Shown: positions 54,262 to 62,790, counted from the stretch's first letter. The stretch: 64,000 bases of DNA from DASXMT01 sp963803065 (GCA_963803065.1 CAWDKW010000013.1:62001-126000); one strand, 5' to 3'. Notes: generated by a model from the letters alone, not told the origin. A program made the numbers and translations.

Positions 54262-55146
54262 TTACCCCATGCGCCCGCTGACGTAATGCTGGGTCCGCTC
54301 TTGCGTGGGTTGGTCGAACATGGACACGGTCCGTCCGTGCTCGACGAGCTCGCCGTCGTAGAAGAACATGGTGTTGTCCGAGACCCGCCGGGCCTGGGCC
54401 AGGTTGTGGGTCACGACGATCTGTGTGAGGGCCGGTGTCATCTCGCGCATGAGCGCCTCGATGTACTCCGTGGAAATCGGGTCGAGCGACGAAGTGGGCT
54501 CGTCGAGCAACAGCACCTCGGGGCCGACGGCCAGGGCCCTGGCCAGGCACAGCAGCTGCTGTTGACCGCCGGAGAGCCGGAACGGCGAGTCGCGCAGCCG
54601 GTCCTTCACCGCGTCCCACAAGCCGACCTCGCGCAGGCGTCGCTCTGCAATGACGTCGAGCTGCTTGCCTTTGGCGATGCGGTGAGCCTTCACGCCGGCC
54701 ACCACGTTGTCCCGGATGGACATGGGAAACGGGTTGGGCCGCTGGAAGAGCATGCCGACCCGGCGACGCAGCGTGAGCAGGTCCTGCCGGGGAGCCCAGA
54801 TGGACACGTCGTCCAGGGTCACGTCGCCATCGAAGGTGAACCCGGGCACCTTGTCGTTCATCCGGTTCAAGGTGCGGATGAACGTCGACTTCCCCGACCC
54901 GGTCGGGCCGATGAGCGCGGTGATGGTGCCCCGTTGGAAGGTCATGTTGATGTCGGAGAGGATCTGCTTGGGGCCGAACCGCAGAAACAGGCTCTGCGTG
55001 CGCATGATGTCGCTGGGCCGGGCATGGTCGGGGTCGAGGGCAGCCAGAACCGGGTCGAGCACTGGCTTTTGCTCAGTGGAGACCATGGGATCGGCCCGGA
55101 AACCTGTCCCCGATTCTGCCGGTGTCCTTGTCGGATCGTCGCTCAT
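54262..55146 (-). CDS. pstB: Phosphate ABC transporter ATP-binding protein PstB
   Basis: 294 residues from the ATG at 55146 (GAAGGA upstream). Walker A LIGPTGSGKSTFIRTLNRMND, Q-loop GMLFQRPNPFPMSI, signature FRLSGGQQQLLCLARAL, Walker B VLLLDEPTSSLDP and H-loop VTHN are complete. It has a roughly 45-residue N-terminal extension. Unusually it comes first in the cluster, 187 bp upstream of pstS, rather than last. Confidence 0.95.
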   Translation of the reverse strand: MSDDPTRTPAESGTGFRADPMVSTEQKPVLDPVLAALDPDHARPSDIMRTQSLFLRFGPKQILSDINMTFQRGTITALIGPTGSGKSTFIRTLNRMNDKVPGFTFDGDVTLDDVSIWAPRQDLLTLRRRVGMLFQRPNPFPMSIRDNVVAGVKAHRIAKGKQLDVIAERRLREVGLWDAVKDRLRDSPFRLSGGQQQLLCLARALAVGPEVLLLDEPTSSLDPISTEYIEALMREMTPALTQIVVTHNLAQARRVSDNTMFFYDGELVEHGRTVSMFDQPTQERTQHYVSGRMG

Positions 55147-55192
55147 GCGGCTCTTCCTTCTCAACTCGTGACTGCAACGGAACCGTAACGAT

Positions 55193-55203
55193 CGCAAATG
55201 AAC
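55193..55203 (-). promoter_or_regulatory. PHO-box-like unit upstream of pstB
   Basis: On the minus strand GTTCATTTGCG fits the 11-nt unit bound by PhoP in Streptomyces (GTTCACC or GTTCATT core), 46 bp before pstB. Following bases ATCGTTACGGT are a weak second unit. Confidence 0.45.
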
Positions 55204-55255
55204 CAGATAGGAACGACACGTGACGGCAAGGTGGAATTCAGGCAAACAGTTCGTT

Positions 55256-56077
55256 TCACTGCGGTCGGTCCTCGGCTGCGTCCCGTCTGGCCGGCGCGGG
55301 CCGGGCACCGTCGGGGTCGATACGGAACCCGACCCCACGGACGGTGACGATGAAACGGGGATTGGACGGGTCCGGCTCGAGCTTGGCCCGCAACCGGTGG
55401 ACGTGGGTGTCGAGGGTCCGGCTGTCGGACAGCTCGCGATGGGGCCAGAGCAGGTCGATCAGCTCGTCGCGGGTGCGGACCTGGCCGGGCGGTGCCAGCA
55501 GCACGTCGAGGAGGTCGAACTCACGGCGGGAGAGGTGTATCTGCTCGTTGTTCCGGGTCACGCTGCGGCTGGCGAAGTCCACCACCATCGGCCCCAACCG
55601 TACGTCGGCCCTGGCCGTGCTCGCCGCCGCCTCTCGGGGTGCGGGTGGCGGGGCGGCGCTCGGCTCCGGTCCAGGTCCGGGCGGTGACACCCGGCGAAGC
55701 ACCGCTTGGATCCGCGCGACCAGCTCCCGGAGGCGGAACGGCTTGGTCACATAGTCGGCCGCCCCGAGCTCGAGCCCGAGAACCACGTCGAGCTCGGTGT
55801 CGACGGCGCTCACCATGACGATGGGGACCGGGGCGATGGCCCGCATCCGCCGGCAGACCTCGATGCCGCTGATGCCCGGCAGGAGCACATCGAGGAGCAC
55901 GATGTCCGGGAGGCGCTCGGCGAAGCGGGCCAGGCCCTCGGCTCCGTCGGCGGCCAGTTCGACGTGGTAGCCCTCGAGCTGGAGGCCAGAAGACATGGCC
56001 TCCCGATAGGACTCCTCGTCCTCGACGACGAGCACGCGGACCTGCTCGTCGTCGAGCGGCAAACCGGGGCCAGACAT
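55256..56077 (-). CDS. OmpR/PhoB-family response regulator next to pst genes
   Basis: 273 residues from the ATG at 56077. Receiver: acidic pocket VLVVEDEESYREAM, phosphorylation Asp in DIVLLDVLLPG, Thr/Ser MVSAVD and Lys in DYVTKPFRLREL. After a Pro/Ala linker the winged helix reads LSRREFDLLDVLLAPPGQVRTRDELIDLLWP...SRTLDTHVHRLRAKLEPDP. Adjacent to pstB on the same strand, so it is a good PhoP/RegX3 candidate for phosphate control. No sensor kinase gene is adjacent. Confidence 0.9.
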   Translation of the reverse strand: MSGPGLPLDDEQVRVLVVEDEESYREAMSSGLQLEGYHVELAADGAEGLARFAERLPDIVLLDVLLPGISGIEVCRRMRAIAPVPIVMVSAVDTELDVVLGLELGAADYVTKPFRLRELVARIQAVLRRVSPPGPGPEPSAAPPPAPREAAASTARADVRLGPMVVDFASRSVTRNNEQIHLSRREFDLLDVLLAPPGQVRTRDELIDLLWPHRELSDSRTLDTHVHRLRAKLEPDPSNPRFIVTVRGVGFRIDPDGARPAPARRDAAEDRPQ

Positions 56078-56268
56078 CACATTGATTCGACCTCCCGGCG
56101 GGATCGTAGGGAGACGAGGTGAACAAGACGCGCGAACTAAGCAACACGACGGTGATCGTTGTGTGAACACTTCGCGACATTCCCTGGTGGCGGGGGGTCT
56201 CGGGTGCGCCCATTTCGTCGGCCCGGCCGGTGGTCAGGAGGTGCGGGCGTTATCCTGGGACCCGTCGA

Positions 56269-56322
56269 GGCGATGGGGCTCGCCTATGGAACCGCCGCAT
56301 GCCCGGCTGACGGTCCCTACCC
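56269..56322 (+). ncRNA. Fluoride riboswitch (crcB RNA motif)
   Basis: GGCGATGGGGCTCGCC, then AACCGCC, then GGCTGACGGTCCCTACC matches the conserved fluoride aptamer (GG-GAUGG...AACCGC...GGCUGAUGGC-CCUAC) in order and spacing. It ends about 9 nt before the GGGAGG ribosome site of a crcB gene, so fluoride binding would switch on translation or transcription of the exporter. Confidence 0.93.
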
Positions 56323-56345
56323 GAAGTTCAAGGGAGGAACCCCGG

Positions 56346-56918
56346 GTGGGCGAGGACGAACCAGTGAGTGGACACGGGCCCTCGGAGCAGTGCCCCTCGG
56401 CCCGCCGTCTTCCCATCGACCCGGATCGACCCGGCTCCGCCGAATCAGCCGGAAGACTGGCCCGATCGAACCCGGCGTTGCCGCACACGCGTCCGGCGCC
56501 GCCCCGTCGGGCGTTCCTGCATCCGATGACACTGGCGGCGATCGCTCTCGGTGGGGCGGCCGGCACGCTTGGTCGGGTCGAGCTGACCCGCCTCATCCCG
56601 CCCACGGTCAACGGCTTCCCGTGGCCCACGTTCGCCGCCAACCTGATCGGGGCCTTCGTTCTCGGATTGGTCATCGTGCTCGTCCTCGACCTGCTGCCCC
56701 CCAGTCGCTATGTGCGGCCCCTCATCGGGACCGGCTTCTGTGGCGGCCTGACGACGTTCTCCACCCTGGTCGTCGAGATCGACCTGTTGGTGAAGGCCGG
56801 CCATCTGCCCCTGGCCATCGGGTACCTGGCCGCCACCCTGGTGGCCGGGATGGCGGCCGTCTGGGCGGGAATGGCCCTGGCCCGAGCGGCGGCCTCGGCG
56901 CGCGGTCCCAGACCGTGA
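56346..56918 (+). CDS. crcB: Fluoride channel CrcB/Fluc, subunit 1
   Basis: 190 residues from the GTG at 56346 (GGGAGG upstream); ATG at 56526 would give the bare 130-residue channel. The core has GGAAGTLGRVELTRLIP, the Asn-containing FAANLIGAFVLGL, and GTGFCGGLTTFSTLVVEIDLL with the conserved TTFST track. Four membrane helices. Fluc proteins are dual-topology dimers that export fluoride; here two paralogues probably pair as a heterodimer. Controlled by the riboswitch upstream. The 60-residue Pro/Arg-rich N-terminal part is not typical. Confidence 0.92.
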   Translation: MGEDEPVSGHGPSEQCPSARRLPIDPDRPGSAESAGRLARSNPALPHTRPAPPRRAFLHPMTLAAIALGGAAGTLGRVELTRLIPPTVNGFPWPTFAANLIGAFVLGLVIVLVLDLLPPSRYVRPLIGTGFCGGLTTFSTLVVEIDLLVKAGHLPLAIGYLAATLVAGMAAVWAGMALARAAASARGPRP

Positions 56919-56946
56919 GGCTCGCGCCCCCGGGCCGACCAGACGG

Positions 56947-57016
56947 AGCGGGTAGTGACACAGAGCAGGCAGTGACAAAGAGCAGGCAGTGACAACGAGC
57001 AGGCAGTGACAACGAG
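56947..57016. repeat. 17-bp tandem repeat (four copies) before the DUF190 gene
   Basis: GCAGGCAGTGACAACGA-type units recur with exact 17-bp period; the GTGACA core lies at 56955, 56972, 56989 and 57006. The last copies are nearly identical, the first diverged. The array fills the gap between crcB and DUF190 and ends 4 bp before the ATG. Confidence 0.9.
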
Positions 57017-57019
57017 AGG

Positions 57020-57382
57020 ATGACCACGATGGAACTCACCGGACCCGCCCAGCGAATGACCATCTTCATCGGCGAGCAGGACAGCCACGGTGGCCACTCA
57101 CTGAGCCATGAGATCGTCCGCCGGGCCCACGCGTCGGCCATCGCCGGCGTCACGGTCTTCCGCGGCGTGGAGGGCTACGGAGCTTCGAGCCATCTCCACA
57201 GCGCACACATCCTGTCGCTCTCCGACGACCTGCCCATCTGTATCGTCATCGTCGACTCTGCTGCCGCCATCGAACGCTTCGGCGCGCAGCTCGACGACCT
57301 CATCGACGGGGGCCTGGTCGTCGTGGAGGACGTGACCGTGCTCCGCTACGTCGGTCACGACCGGGGCCACGCCCACTCATGA
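57020..57382 (+). CDS. DUF190 family protein
   Basis: 120 residues from the ATG at 57020. RMTIFIGEQDSHGGHSLSHEIVRRAHASAIAGVTVFRGVEGYGASSHLHSAHILSLSDDLPICIVIVDSAAAIERF is the DUF190 pattern, a small PII-like soluble protein often encoded between two crcB genes. Its role is unproven; regulation of the fluoride channel is a reasonable inference. Its stop overlaps the next crcB start (ATGA). Confidence 0.92.
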   Translation: MTTMELTGPAQRMTIFIGEQDSHGGHSLSHEIVRRAHASAIAGVTVFRGVEGYGASSHLHSAHILSLSDDLPICIVIVDSAAAIERFGAQLDDLIDGGLVVVEDVTVLRYVGHDRGHAHS

Positions 57383-57753
57383 GCGCGTGGCTGTGGGTGG
57401 CGATCGCCGCTGCCGGCGCCGTCGGGGCTCCCCTTCGCTACGTGATCGACGGGGCGCTCAGCGGCCGGGTCAGGACCGTGTTCCCGTTCGGGACCTTGGC
57501 GGTGAACGTCACGGGCTCGTTCGTCCTCGGCCTCATCACCGGCCTGGTCCTCTACCACGCCTTCCCGGCCAACGGTCGCCTCATCATCGGGGTCGGACTG
57601 ATCGGCGCCTACACCACCTTCTCCACCTTCACGTTCGAGACGGCCAGCCTGATCGAACGGGGCGAGATGCGCCTGGCCGCCTGGAACGTCGCCGGGAGCG
57701 TCGTCCTCGGGGCCGCCGCGGCTGCGGCCGGGTTGGCCCTGGGCTCGATCTGA
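57379..57753 (+). CDS. crcB: Fluoride channel CrcB/Fluc, subunit 2
   Basis: 124 residues, four membrane helices. GAVGAPLRYVIDGALSGR, FGTLAVNVTGSFVLGLITGL and GLIGAYTTFSTFTFETASLI are Fluc signatures, including the sodium-site and phenylalanine track. ATGA overlap with DUF190. Together with the first crcB it likely makes a two-subunit channel. Confidence 0.95.
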   Translation: MSAWLWVAIAAAGAVGAPLRYVIDGALSGRVRTVFPFGTLAVNVTGSFVLGLITGLVLYHAFPANGRLIIGVGLIGAYTTFSTFTFETASLIERGEMRLAAWNVAGSVVLGAAAAAAGLALGSI

Positions 57754-57816
57754 CCCGCCGGGCGAACGCCGGGATCCGAGCCGGGTTGATCGAGGGCGCA
57801 GCGGATTCCGAGCGGT

Positions 57817-57910
57817 GGTTCAGGGCGTAGGGGCCCGCCCGACCGCGATGTGCAGCCTGGGAGGGGAGGGAGGCCGTGTCCGCAGCGGACGAGCCCCTAC
57901 GCCCTGAACC
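57817..57910. repeat. Perfect 18-bp inverted repeat with 58-bp spacer (convergent gap)
   Basis: GGTTCAGGGCGTAGGGGC at 57817-57834 is exactly reversed at 57893-57910. The right arm encodes the last residues and stop of the response regulator gene; the left arm is the mirror copy downstream of crcB. It may act as a large bidirectional terminator or be the trace of an inverted duplication. Confidence 0.9.
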
Positions 57911-58634
57911 GGTAGCCGATGCCTCGAATGGTCAGAATGTGCTGGGGGTGGGCGGGATCGAGCTCGATCTTCTTGCGGACCCGCTTGATGTGGGTGTCGA
58001 GGGTCCGGCTGTCGGCCAGTCGCCGATCCCGCCACAGATGGTCCATGCACTGGGTCCGGGTGACGACATGGCCGGCTTCGGAGACCAGGAGGACCAGGAG
58101 GTCGAGCTCCTTCCTCGACAGCTCGACGGGTTCGCCCCTCACGGTGACCTCCCGCAGGGCGACGTCGATCTTGACCGGGCCGGACTCGAACAGGTTGTCC
58201 ATCGACCCGGTCGCCGACGGGGTTTCCACCCGTCGGAGCACTGCCCGGACCCGGGCGGTGAGCTCCCGGAGCCGGAACGGCTTGGTGACATGATCGGCCG
58301 CACCGGCCTCGAGGGAGAGCACGGCGTCGATCTCGTCGTCCTTGGCCGCCACCATGATGACCGGAAGGGCCGAGATGGCCTCGATCCGGCGGAACACCGC
58401 CATCCCCGATTGGTCGGGCAGGAACATGTCCAAGAGCACGAGTGACGGCCTGGTCACGGTGAGGAGGCGGATGCCCTCGTGCCCGTCGTGGGCCAACACG
58501 ACGTCGAAACCCTCGGCCTCCAGCCCGGTCGCCAGCATCTCGCGGCTCGAGGCGTCACCGTCGATGACCAGGATCCGGACACCCGCATCGGGAACGCTGG
58601 ACACCGCCTCGGACGACCGGAGGGCCACGATCAC
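57897..58634 (-). CDS. OmpR-family response regulator, orphan
   Basis: 245 residues. Receiver with ILVIDGDASSREML, phosphorylation Asp in SLVLLDMFLPDQSG, MVAAKD and HVTKPFRLRELTARVRAVLRR; winged helix LSRKELDLLVLLVSEAGHVVTRTQCMDHLWRDRRLADSRTLDTHIKRVRKKIELDPAHPQHILTIRGIGYRF. Clearly paralogous to the regulator at 55256-56077. No kinase gene is near. It converges with the fluoride cluster and its 3' end forms the right arm of the inverted repeat. Confidence 0.93.
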   Translation of the reverse strand: MIVALRSSEAVSSVPDAGVRILVIDGDASSREMLATGLEAEGFDVVLAHDGHEGIRLLTVTRPSLVLLDMFLPDQSGMAVFRRIEAISALPVIMVAAKDDEIDAVLSLEAGAADHVTKPFRLRELTARVRAVLRRVETPSATGSMDNLFESGPVKIDVALREVTVRGEPVELSRKELDLLVLLVSEAGHVVTRTQCMDHLWRDRRLADSRTLDTHIKRVRKKIELDPAHPQHILTIRGIGYRFRA

Positions 58635-58890
58635 GTCCGGGAGACGAGCACAGCGGCGACTCGAGGATCGCCTACCGGCCCGTCACGGACCGGTCGGCAA
58701 TCCTCGAGTGGGGGAAGCGCCGTGAGAGGGCGAAGTGCCTGATCCAATGGGGTCATTACTGAAGACGGTATGGAATGGTGGTGAACGGCAGGCCACCGTC
58801 GCGTCACCAGAGGGTGAATCCTCGGTTATCTCCCGCTTCGCCGCCTACGCTGCGGGACCGCTCGGCAACACCCGGCGCGATCATGGTCGA

Positions 58891-59292
58891 ATGGATTCCT
58901 CGTTGCTTTCCGTCGACACCACCGGATCGATGGTTATCGACCTGACAACCGAGCTCCAGCGCTACTGCCGGGACCACGGCGACGGGTTGGTCAACGTCTT
59001 CGTTCCCCATGCCACGGCGGGGATCGCCCTCATGGAGGTGGGGTCGGGTTCGGAGGCCGATCTGGAGGAGGCACTCGCTCGGCTGCTCCCTCGAGACGAC
59101 CGGTACCTCCATCGGCACGGGGCCATCGGCCACGGGGCGGACCATCTCCTTCCGGTCCTGGTCAGCCCATCCTTGACCATCCCGGTCCTCGGCGGCCGAC
59201 CCCTCCTTGGGACCTGGCAGAGCCTGGTCCTCGTCGACACCAACGGGGACAACCCCCGACGCCAGGTACGGCTCAGCTTCGTGGCCGGCTGA
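58891..59292 (+). CDS. YjbQ/UPF0047 family protein
   Basis: 133 residues from the ATG at 58891, the normal family length; the frame stays open back to 58735. GLVNVFVPHATAGIALMEVGSG, HRHGAIGHGADHLLPVLVSPSLTIPVLGGRPLLGTWQSLVLVDTN holds the conserved Thr, Glu and His residues. Some members have weak thiamine-phosphate synthase activity; the biological role is not settled. A TACGCT -10-like site lies at about 58849. The upstream 58635-58890 spacer shows no other feature. Confidence 0.88.
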   Translation: MDSSLLSVDTTGSMVIDLTTELQRYCRDHGDGLVNVFVPHATAGIALMEVGSGSEADLEEALARLLPRDDRYLHRHGAIGHGADHLLPVLVSPSLTIPVLGGRPLLGTWQSLVLVDTNGDNPRRQVRLSFVAG

Positions 59293-59498
59293 GCTTCACC
59301 GGCCTCGCCGGCTGCTGACCGGCCTCCCGACTCGATGCTGGAATGGCCGAGCGACGCGAGGCGTTGTGTACGAGGTGCATCGATCGTCAACGCGCTGGGT
59401 CAGGATCCACGGTCTTGGATGGTGGAACTCCGGGCGGGCACCGACTCCGCCGCCCGTCGAGCCGGAACGACCACTCGATTCGATGCTGCTGTAATTCG

Positions 59499-60959
59499 AT
59501 GCCCCGCATACATATCAATCCAAAGGTGAGCGTCAGCGTCGTCTTCGTCGCGGCCATGTTCATGAACATCATGGACATCACCATCGTCAACGTGGCCCTA
59601 CCGTCCATCGGGCGGCAGTTCCACGAGACGACGGCCTCCTTGGACTCGATAGCCGTCGGCTACTTGGTCAGCCTGGCCGTGTTCATTCCGGCCGCCGGGT
59701 GGCTGGGCGACCGGTTCGGGTCCAAGCGGGTGCTCCTGTTCGCCATCGCCGTCTTCACCGGCGCCTCGGCGCTCTGTGGGTTTGCCCAGAGCCTCCCCGA
59801 GCTCGTGGCCTTCCGGGTGGTCCAGGGAGTGGGCGGCGGCATGCTCACCCCGGTGGGCATGGCCATGTTGTTCCGTACCTTCCCGCCCGAGGAGCGGGTC
59901 CGGGCCTCGAGCATCCTGACCGTTCCCACGGCCCTGGCCCCGGCCATCGGCCCGGTCATCGGGGGCCTGTTGGTCACCGACCTGTCGTGGCGGTGGGTGT
60001 TCTTCGTCAACCTGCCCATCGGCATCGTTGCCTTCCTGTTCGGCCTGGTCTTCCTGGACGAGCACCGCCAGCCCCATCCCGGCCGGTTCGACGTCCCCGG
60101 TTTCGTCCTGTCCGGTGTGGGCTTCGCCCTTCTCATGTTCGGGATCAGCGACGGCCCGAGCCGCGGTTGGGGCAGTCCCGAGATCTACGGCAGCATCGTG
60201 CTGGGTGCCGCCCTGATCGCCCTGTTGGTACCGGTGGAGCTGCGGACGAGACAGCCCCTGTTGCAGCTGCGCCTGTTCACCAACCGGCTGTTCCGCTCGA
60301 CCAGCCTGGTCCTGTTCTTCGCCATGGCCGCCTTCTTGGGCGTGCTCTTCGTGGTCCCGCTGTTCTTCCAGATCGCACTGGGCCTGTCCGCTCTGGCCTC
60401 GGGGCTCAACACGTTTCCCGAGGCGATCGGCGTGATGGTCGGGGCCCAACTGGCCAGCCGGCTCATCTATCCGCGGTTGGGTCCGCGCCGGCTGGTCGCC
60501 ATGGGCCTGGTGGGCGTCGCCGCAGCCATGGTGCTCATGACCCAGGTGGGCTTCGACACCAACTTGTGGTGGATGCGGGTCCTCATGTTCGCCATGGGCC
60601 TGTTCATGGCCCCGGTGATCGTCTCCTCGCAGGCCGCTTCCTTCGCCACCGTCTCCAATGCCGATACCGGCTACGCCTCGTCGCTGTTCAACAGCCAGCG
60701 CCAGCTGGGGAGCGCGGTGGGGGTGGCCCTGTTGGCCACGGTGATGGCGGCGGTGGGCACGACGCACGTGGTGGAGGGCCACGTCGCCGCCGACCTGGCC
60801 GGCTACCACGCCGCCTTCCTGGTCGCCGCGGGCGTCGCCCTGGTCGGGGCCGCGGTCGCCCTCACCATCAAGGACGCTGATGCCGCGGCCACCATGGTTC
60901 GGCGCCGGCCCAAGGTGACGACCGAGCCCGCACCCGCGGCCCTGGAGCCGGTGTCGTAG
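59499..60959 (+). CDS. MFS exporter, DHA2 family (second)
   Basis: 486 residues from the ATG at 59499; longer starts give a Cys/Arg-rich unlikely N terminus. Membrane helices from VSVVFVAAMFMNIMDITIVNVALPSIG; motif A is WLGDRFGSKRVLLF and motif C is PTALAPAIGPVIGGLLV. It probably exports organic compounds. No regulator gene is next to it. No ribosome site is evident before the ATG. Confidence 0.9.
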   Translation: MPRIHINPKVSVSVVFVAAMFMNIMDITIVNVALPSIGRQFHETTASLDSIAVGYLVSLAVFIPAAGWLGDRFGSKRVLLFAIAVFTGASALCGFAQSLPELVAFRVVQGVGGGMLTPVGMAMLFRTFPPEERVRASSILTVPTALAPAIGPVIGGLLVTDLSWRWVFFVNLPIGIVAFLFGLVFLDEHRQPHPGRFDVPGFVLSGVGFALLMFGISDGPSRGWGSPEIYGSIVLGAALIALLVPVELRTRQPLLQLRLFTNRLFRSTSLVLFFAMAAFLGVLFVVPLFFQIALGLSALASGLNTFPEAIGVMVGAQLASRLIYPRLGPRRLVAMGLVGVAAAMVLMTQVGFDTNLWWMRVLMFAMGLFMAPVIVSSQAASFATVSNADTGYASSLFNSQRQLGSAVGVALLATVMAAVGTTHVVEGHVAADLAGYHAAFLVAAGVALVGAAVALTIKDADAAATMVRRRPKVTTEPAPAALEPVS

Positions 60960-61055
60960 CCGACGGAGACATCGGCCTACGGCCACCGGACCGGCCGAGG
61001 GCGCAGCGGTACGGTGCAGGGAACAGGCAGGGGACCCACCGACCAGGAGGCGTAG

Positions 61056-62703
61056 ATGGTTGACGTAGTGGACATCACCGGGACCGAGGAGTGGCGTTCG
61101 CTGAGCGGTCACTTCGAGTCGATCAAGGACGCCCACCTCAGGGACCTCTTCGCCGCGAACCCCGATCGGGGCACCCAGATGGCCGTCGGGGCCGGCGACT
61201 TGTATCTGGACTACTCCAAGCACCGCATCACCGGGGACACGGTCAGCCTCCTGGTCGACGTGGCCCGGCGCGCCGGTCTGGAAGAGCACCGCGACGCCAT
61301 GTTCGCCGGCCGCCACATCAACACCACCGAGGACCGTGCCGTCCTCCACGTCGCTTTGCGCATGCCGGCGGGCACCCACCTCGAGGTCGACGGGCAGGAC
61401 GTCGTGGCCGACGTGCTCGAGGTGCTGGGCCGGATGGGCGACCTCTCCGATCGGATCCGCAGCGGGGAGTGGACGGGCCATACCGGCCGGCGGATCCGCT
61501 CGGTGGTCAACATCGGGATCGGGGGCTCCGACCTCGGCCCGGCCATGGCCTACGAAGCGCTGCTTGACTACGCCCTCCCGGACATCACCTGTCGGTTCGT
61601 CTCCAACATCGACCCCGTCGACCTCTGGAACAAGACCCACGACCTCGACCCGGCCGAGACGCTCTTCGTGGTGTGCTCCAAGACATTCACCACCCTGGAG
61701 ACGCTGACCAACGCGGCGGCAGCCCGGGCCTGGCTGCTACGAGGGGCTGGGAGCAGGGGACGACGCGGTGGCCAAGCACTTCGTCGCCGTGTCCACCAAC
61801 GAGAAGGGGGTCACCGAGTTCGGCATCGACCCGGCCAACATGCTGGGGTTCTGGGACTGGGTCGGCGGACGGTATTCCTACGATTCGGCGGTCGGGTTCT
61901 CGTTGATGGTGGCAATCGGGCGCGAGGGCTTCGCCGACATGCTCTCGGGGTTCCACGCCATGGACGAGCACTTCGCCACCGCACCCCTGGCGGCCAACAT
62001 GCCCGTGCTCCAGGGCCTGATCAACGTCTGGTACGACAACTTCTTCGGATCCGAGACCCATGCCGTCTTGCCCTACAGCCAGCGGCTGGCCCGGTTCCCC
62101 GCCTACCTGCAGCAATTGACGATGGAGTCCAACGGGAAGTCGGTTCGACGGGACGGGTCACCGGTGTGGGGCCAGACCGGGGAGATCTTCTGGGGGGAGC
62201 CGGGAACCAACGGGCAGCACGCCTTCTACCAGCTGCTCCATCAGGGCACCAAGCTGATCCCGGCCGACTTCATCGGGTTCGTCGACTCCACCCACGAGAT
62301 CGGCGAGCAGCACGATCTGCTCATGGCCAGCTGCTTCGCCCAGTCCAAGGTGCTGGCGTTCGGGCGCACGGCCGAGGAGGTGGCGGCCGAAGGGACCGAG
62401 GCGGCGCTGGTTCCCCACAAGGTCATGCCGGGCAACCGACCGAGCTCGACGGTCCTCGCCCCGCGTCTGAGCCCCTCGGTGCTCGGACAGCTGGTGGCGC
62501 TCTACGAGCACACCGTGTTCACCGAAGGGGTGATCTGGGGCATCGACTCGTTCGACCAGTGGGGGGTGGAACTGGGCAAGGTCATGGCCAAGCAGCTGGC
62601 GCCCGCACTCATCGACGCCGCGGCCCCCGACCTGTCCGGTCAGGACTCCTCGACCGTCGAACTGGTCCGCCTTTTCCGCCACGGGCGCGGCCGCACGGTC
62701 TGA
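61056..62703 (+). pseudogene. pgi: Glucose-6-phosphate isomerase, interrupted by a one-base frameshift
   Basis: The frame starting at the ATG 61056 encodes the N-terminal half (DLYLDYSKHRITGDTVSLLVDVARRAG, VVNIGIGGSDLGPAMAYEAL, FVSNIDPVDLWNKT, VCSKTFTTLETLTNAAAARAWLL) until about 61739. The next frame continues with DDAVAKHFVAVSTNEKGVTEFGI, FWDWVGGRYS, GEPGTNGQHAFYQLLHQGTK and ends at 62703. Removing the A at about 61739 (CTACGAG to CTCGAG) restores WLLEGLGAGDDAVAKH and a 548-residue enzyme of normal length. It interconverts glucose-6-phosphate and fructose-6-phosphate. Either a sequencing error or a recent mutation; both halves are otherwise intact. Confidence 0.92.
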
Positions 62704-62775
62704 CCGACGAACAACACCGACGAACAACACCGACGAGAAACACCGACGAACCCGACGGAAACACCGACGAGAAAC
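62703..62775. repeat. 13-bp tandem repeat between pgi and ohr
   Basis: ACCGACGAACAAC at 62703 and 62716, ACCGACGAGAAAC at 62729, a 21-bp expanded copy at 62742 and ACCGACGAGAAAC at 62763. The array starts at the pgi stop and ends just before the GGGAGCGAG ribosome site of ohr. Confidence 0.9.
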
Positions 62776-62790
62776 AGGGAGCGAGCAGCC

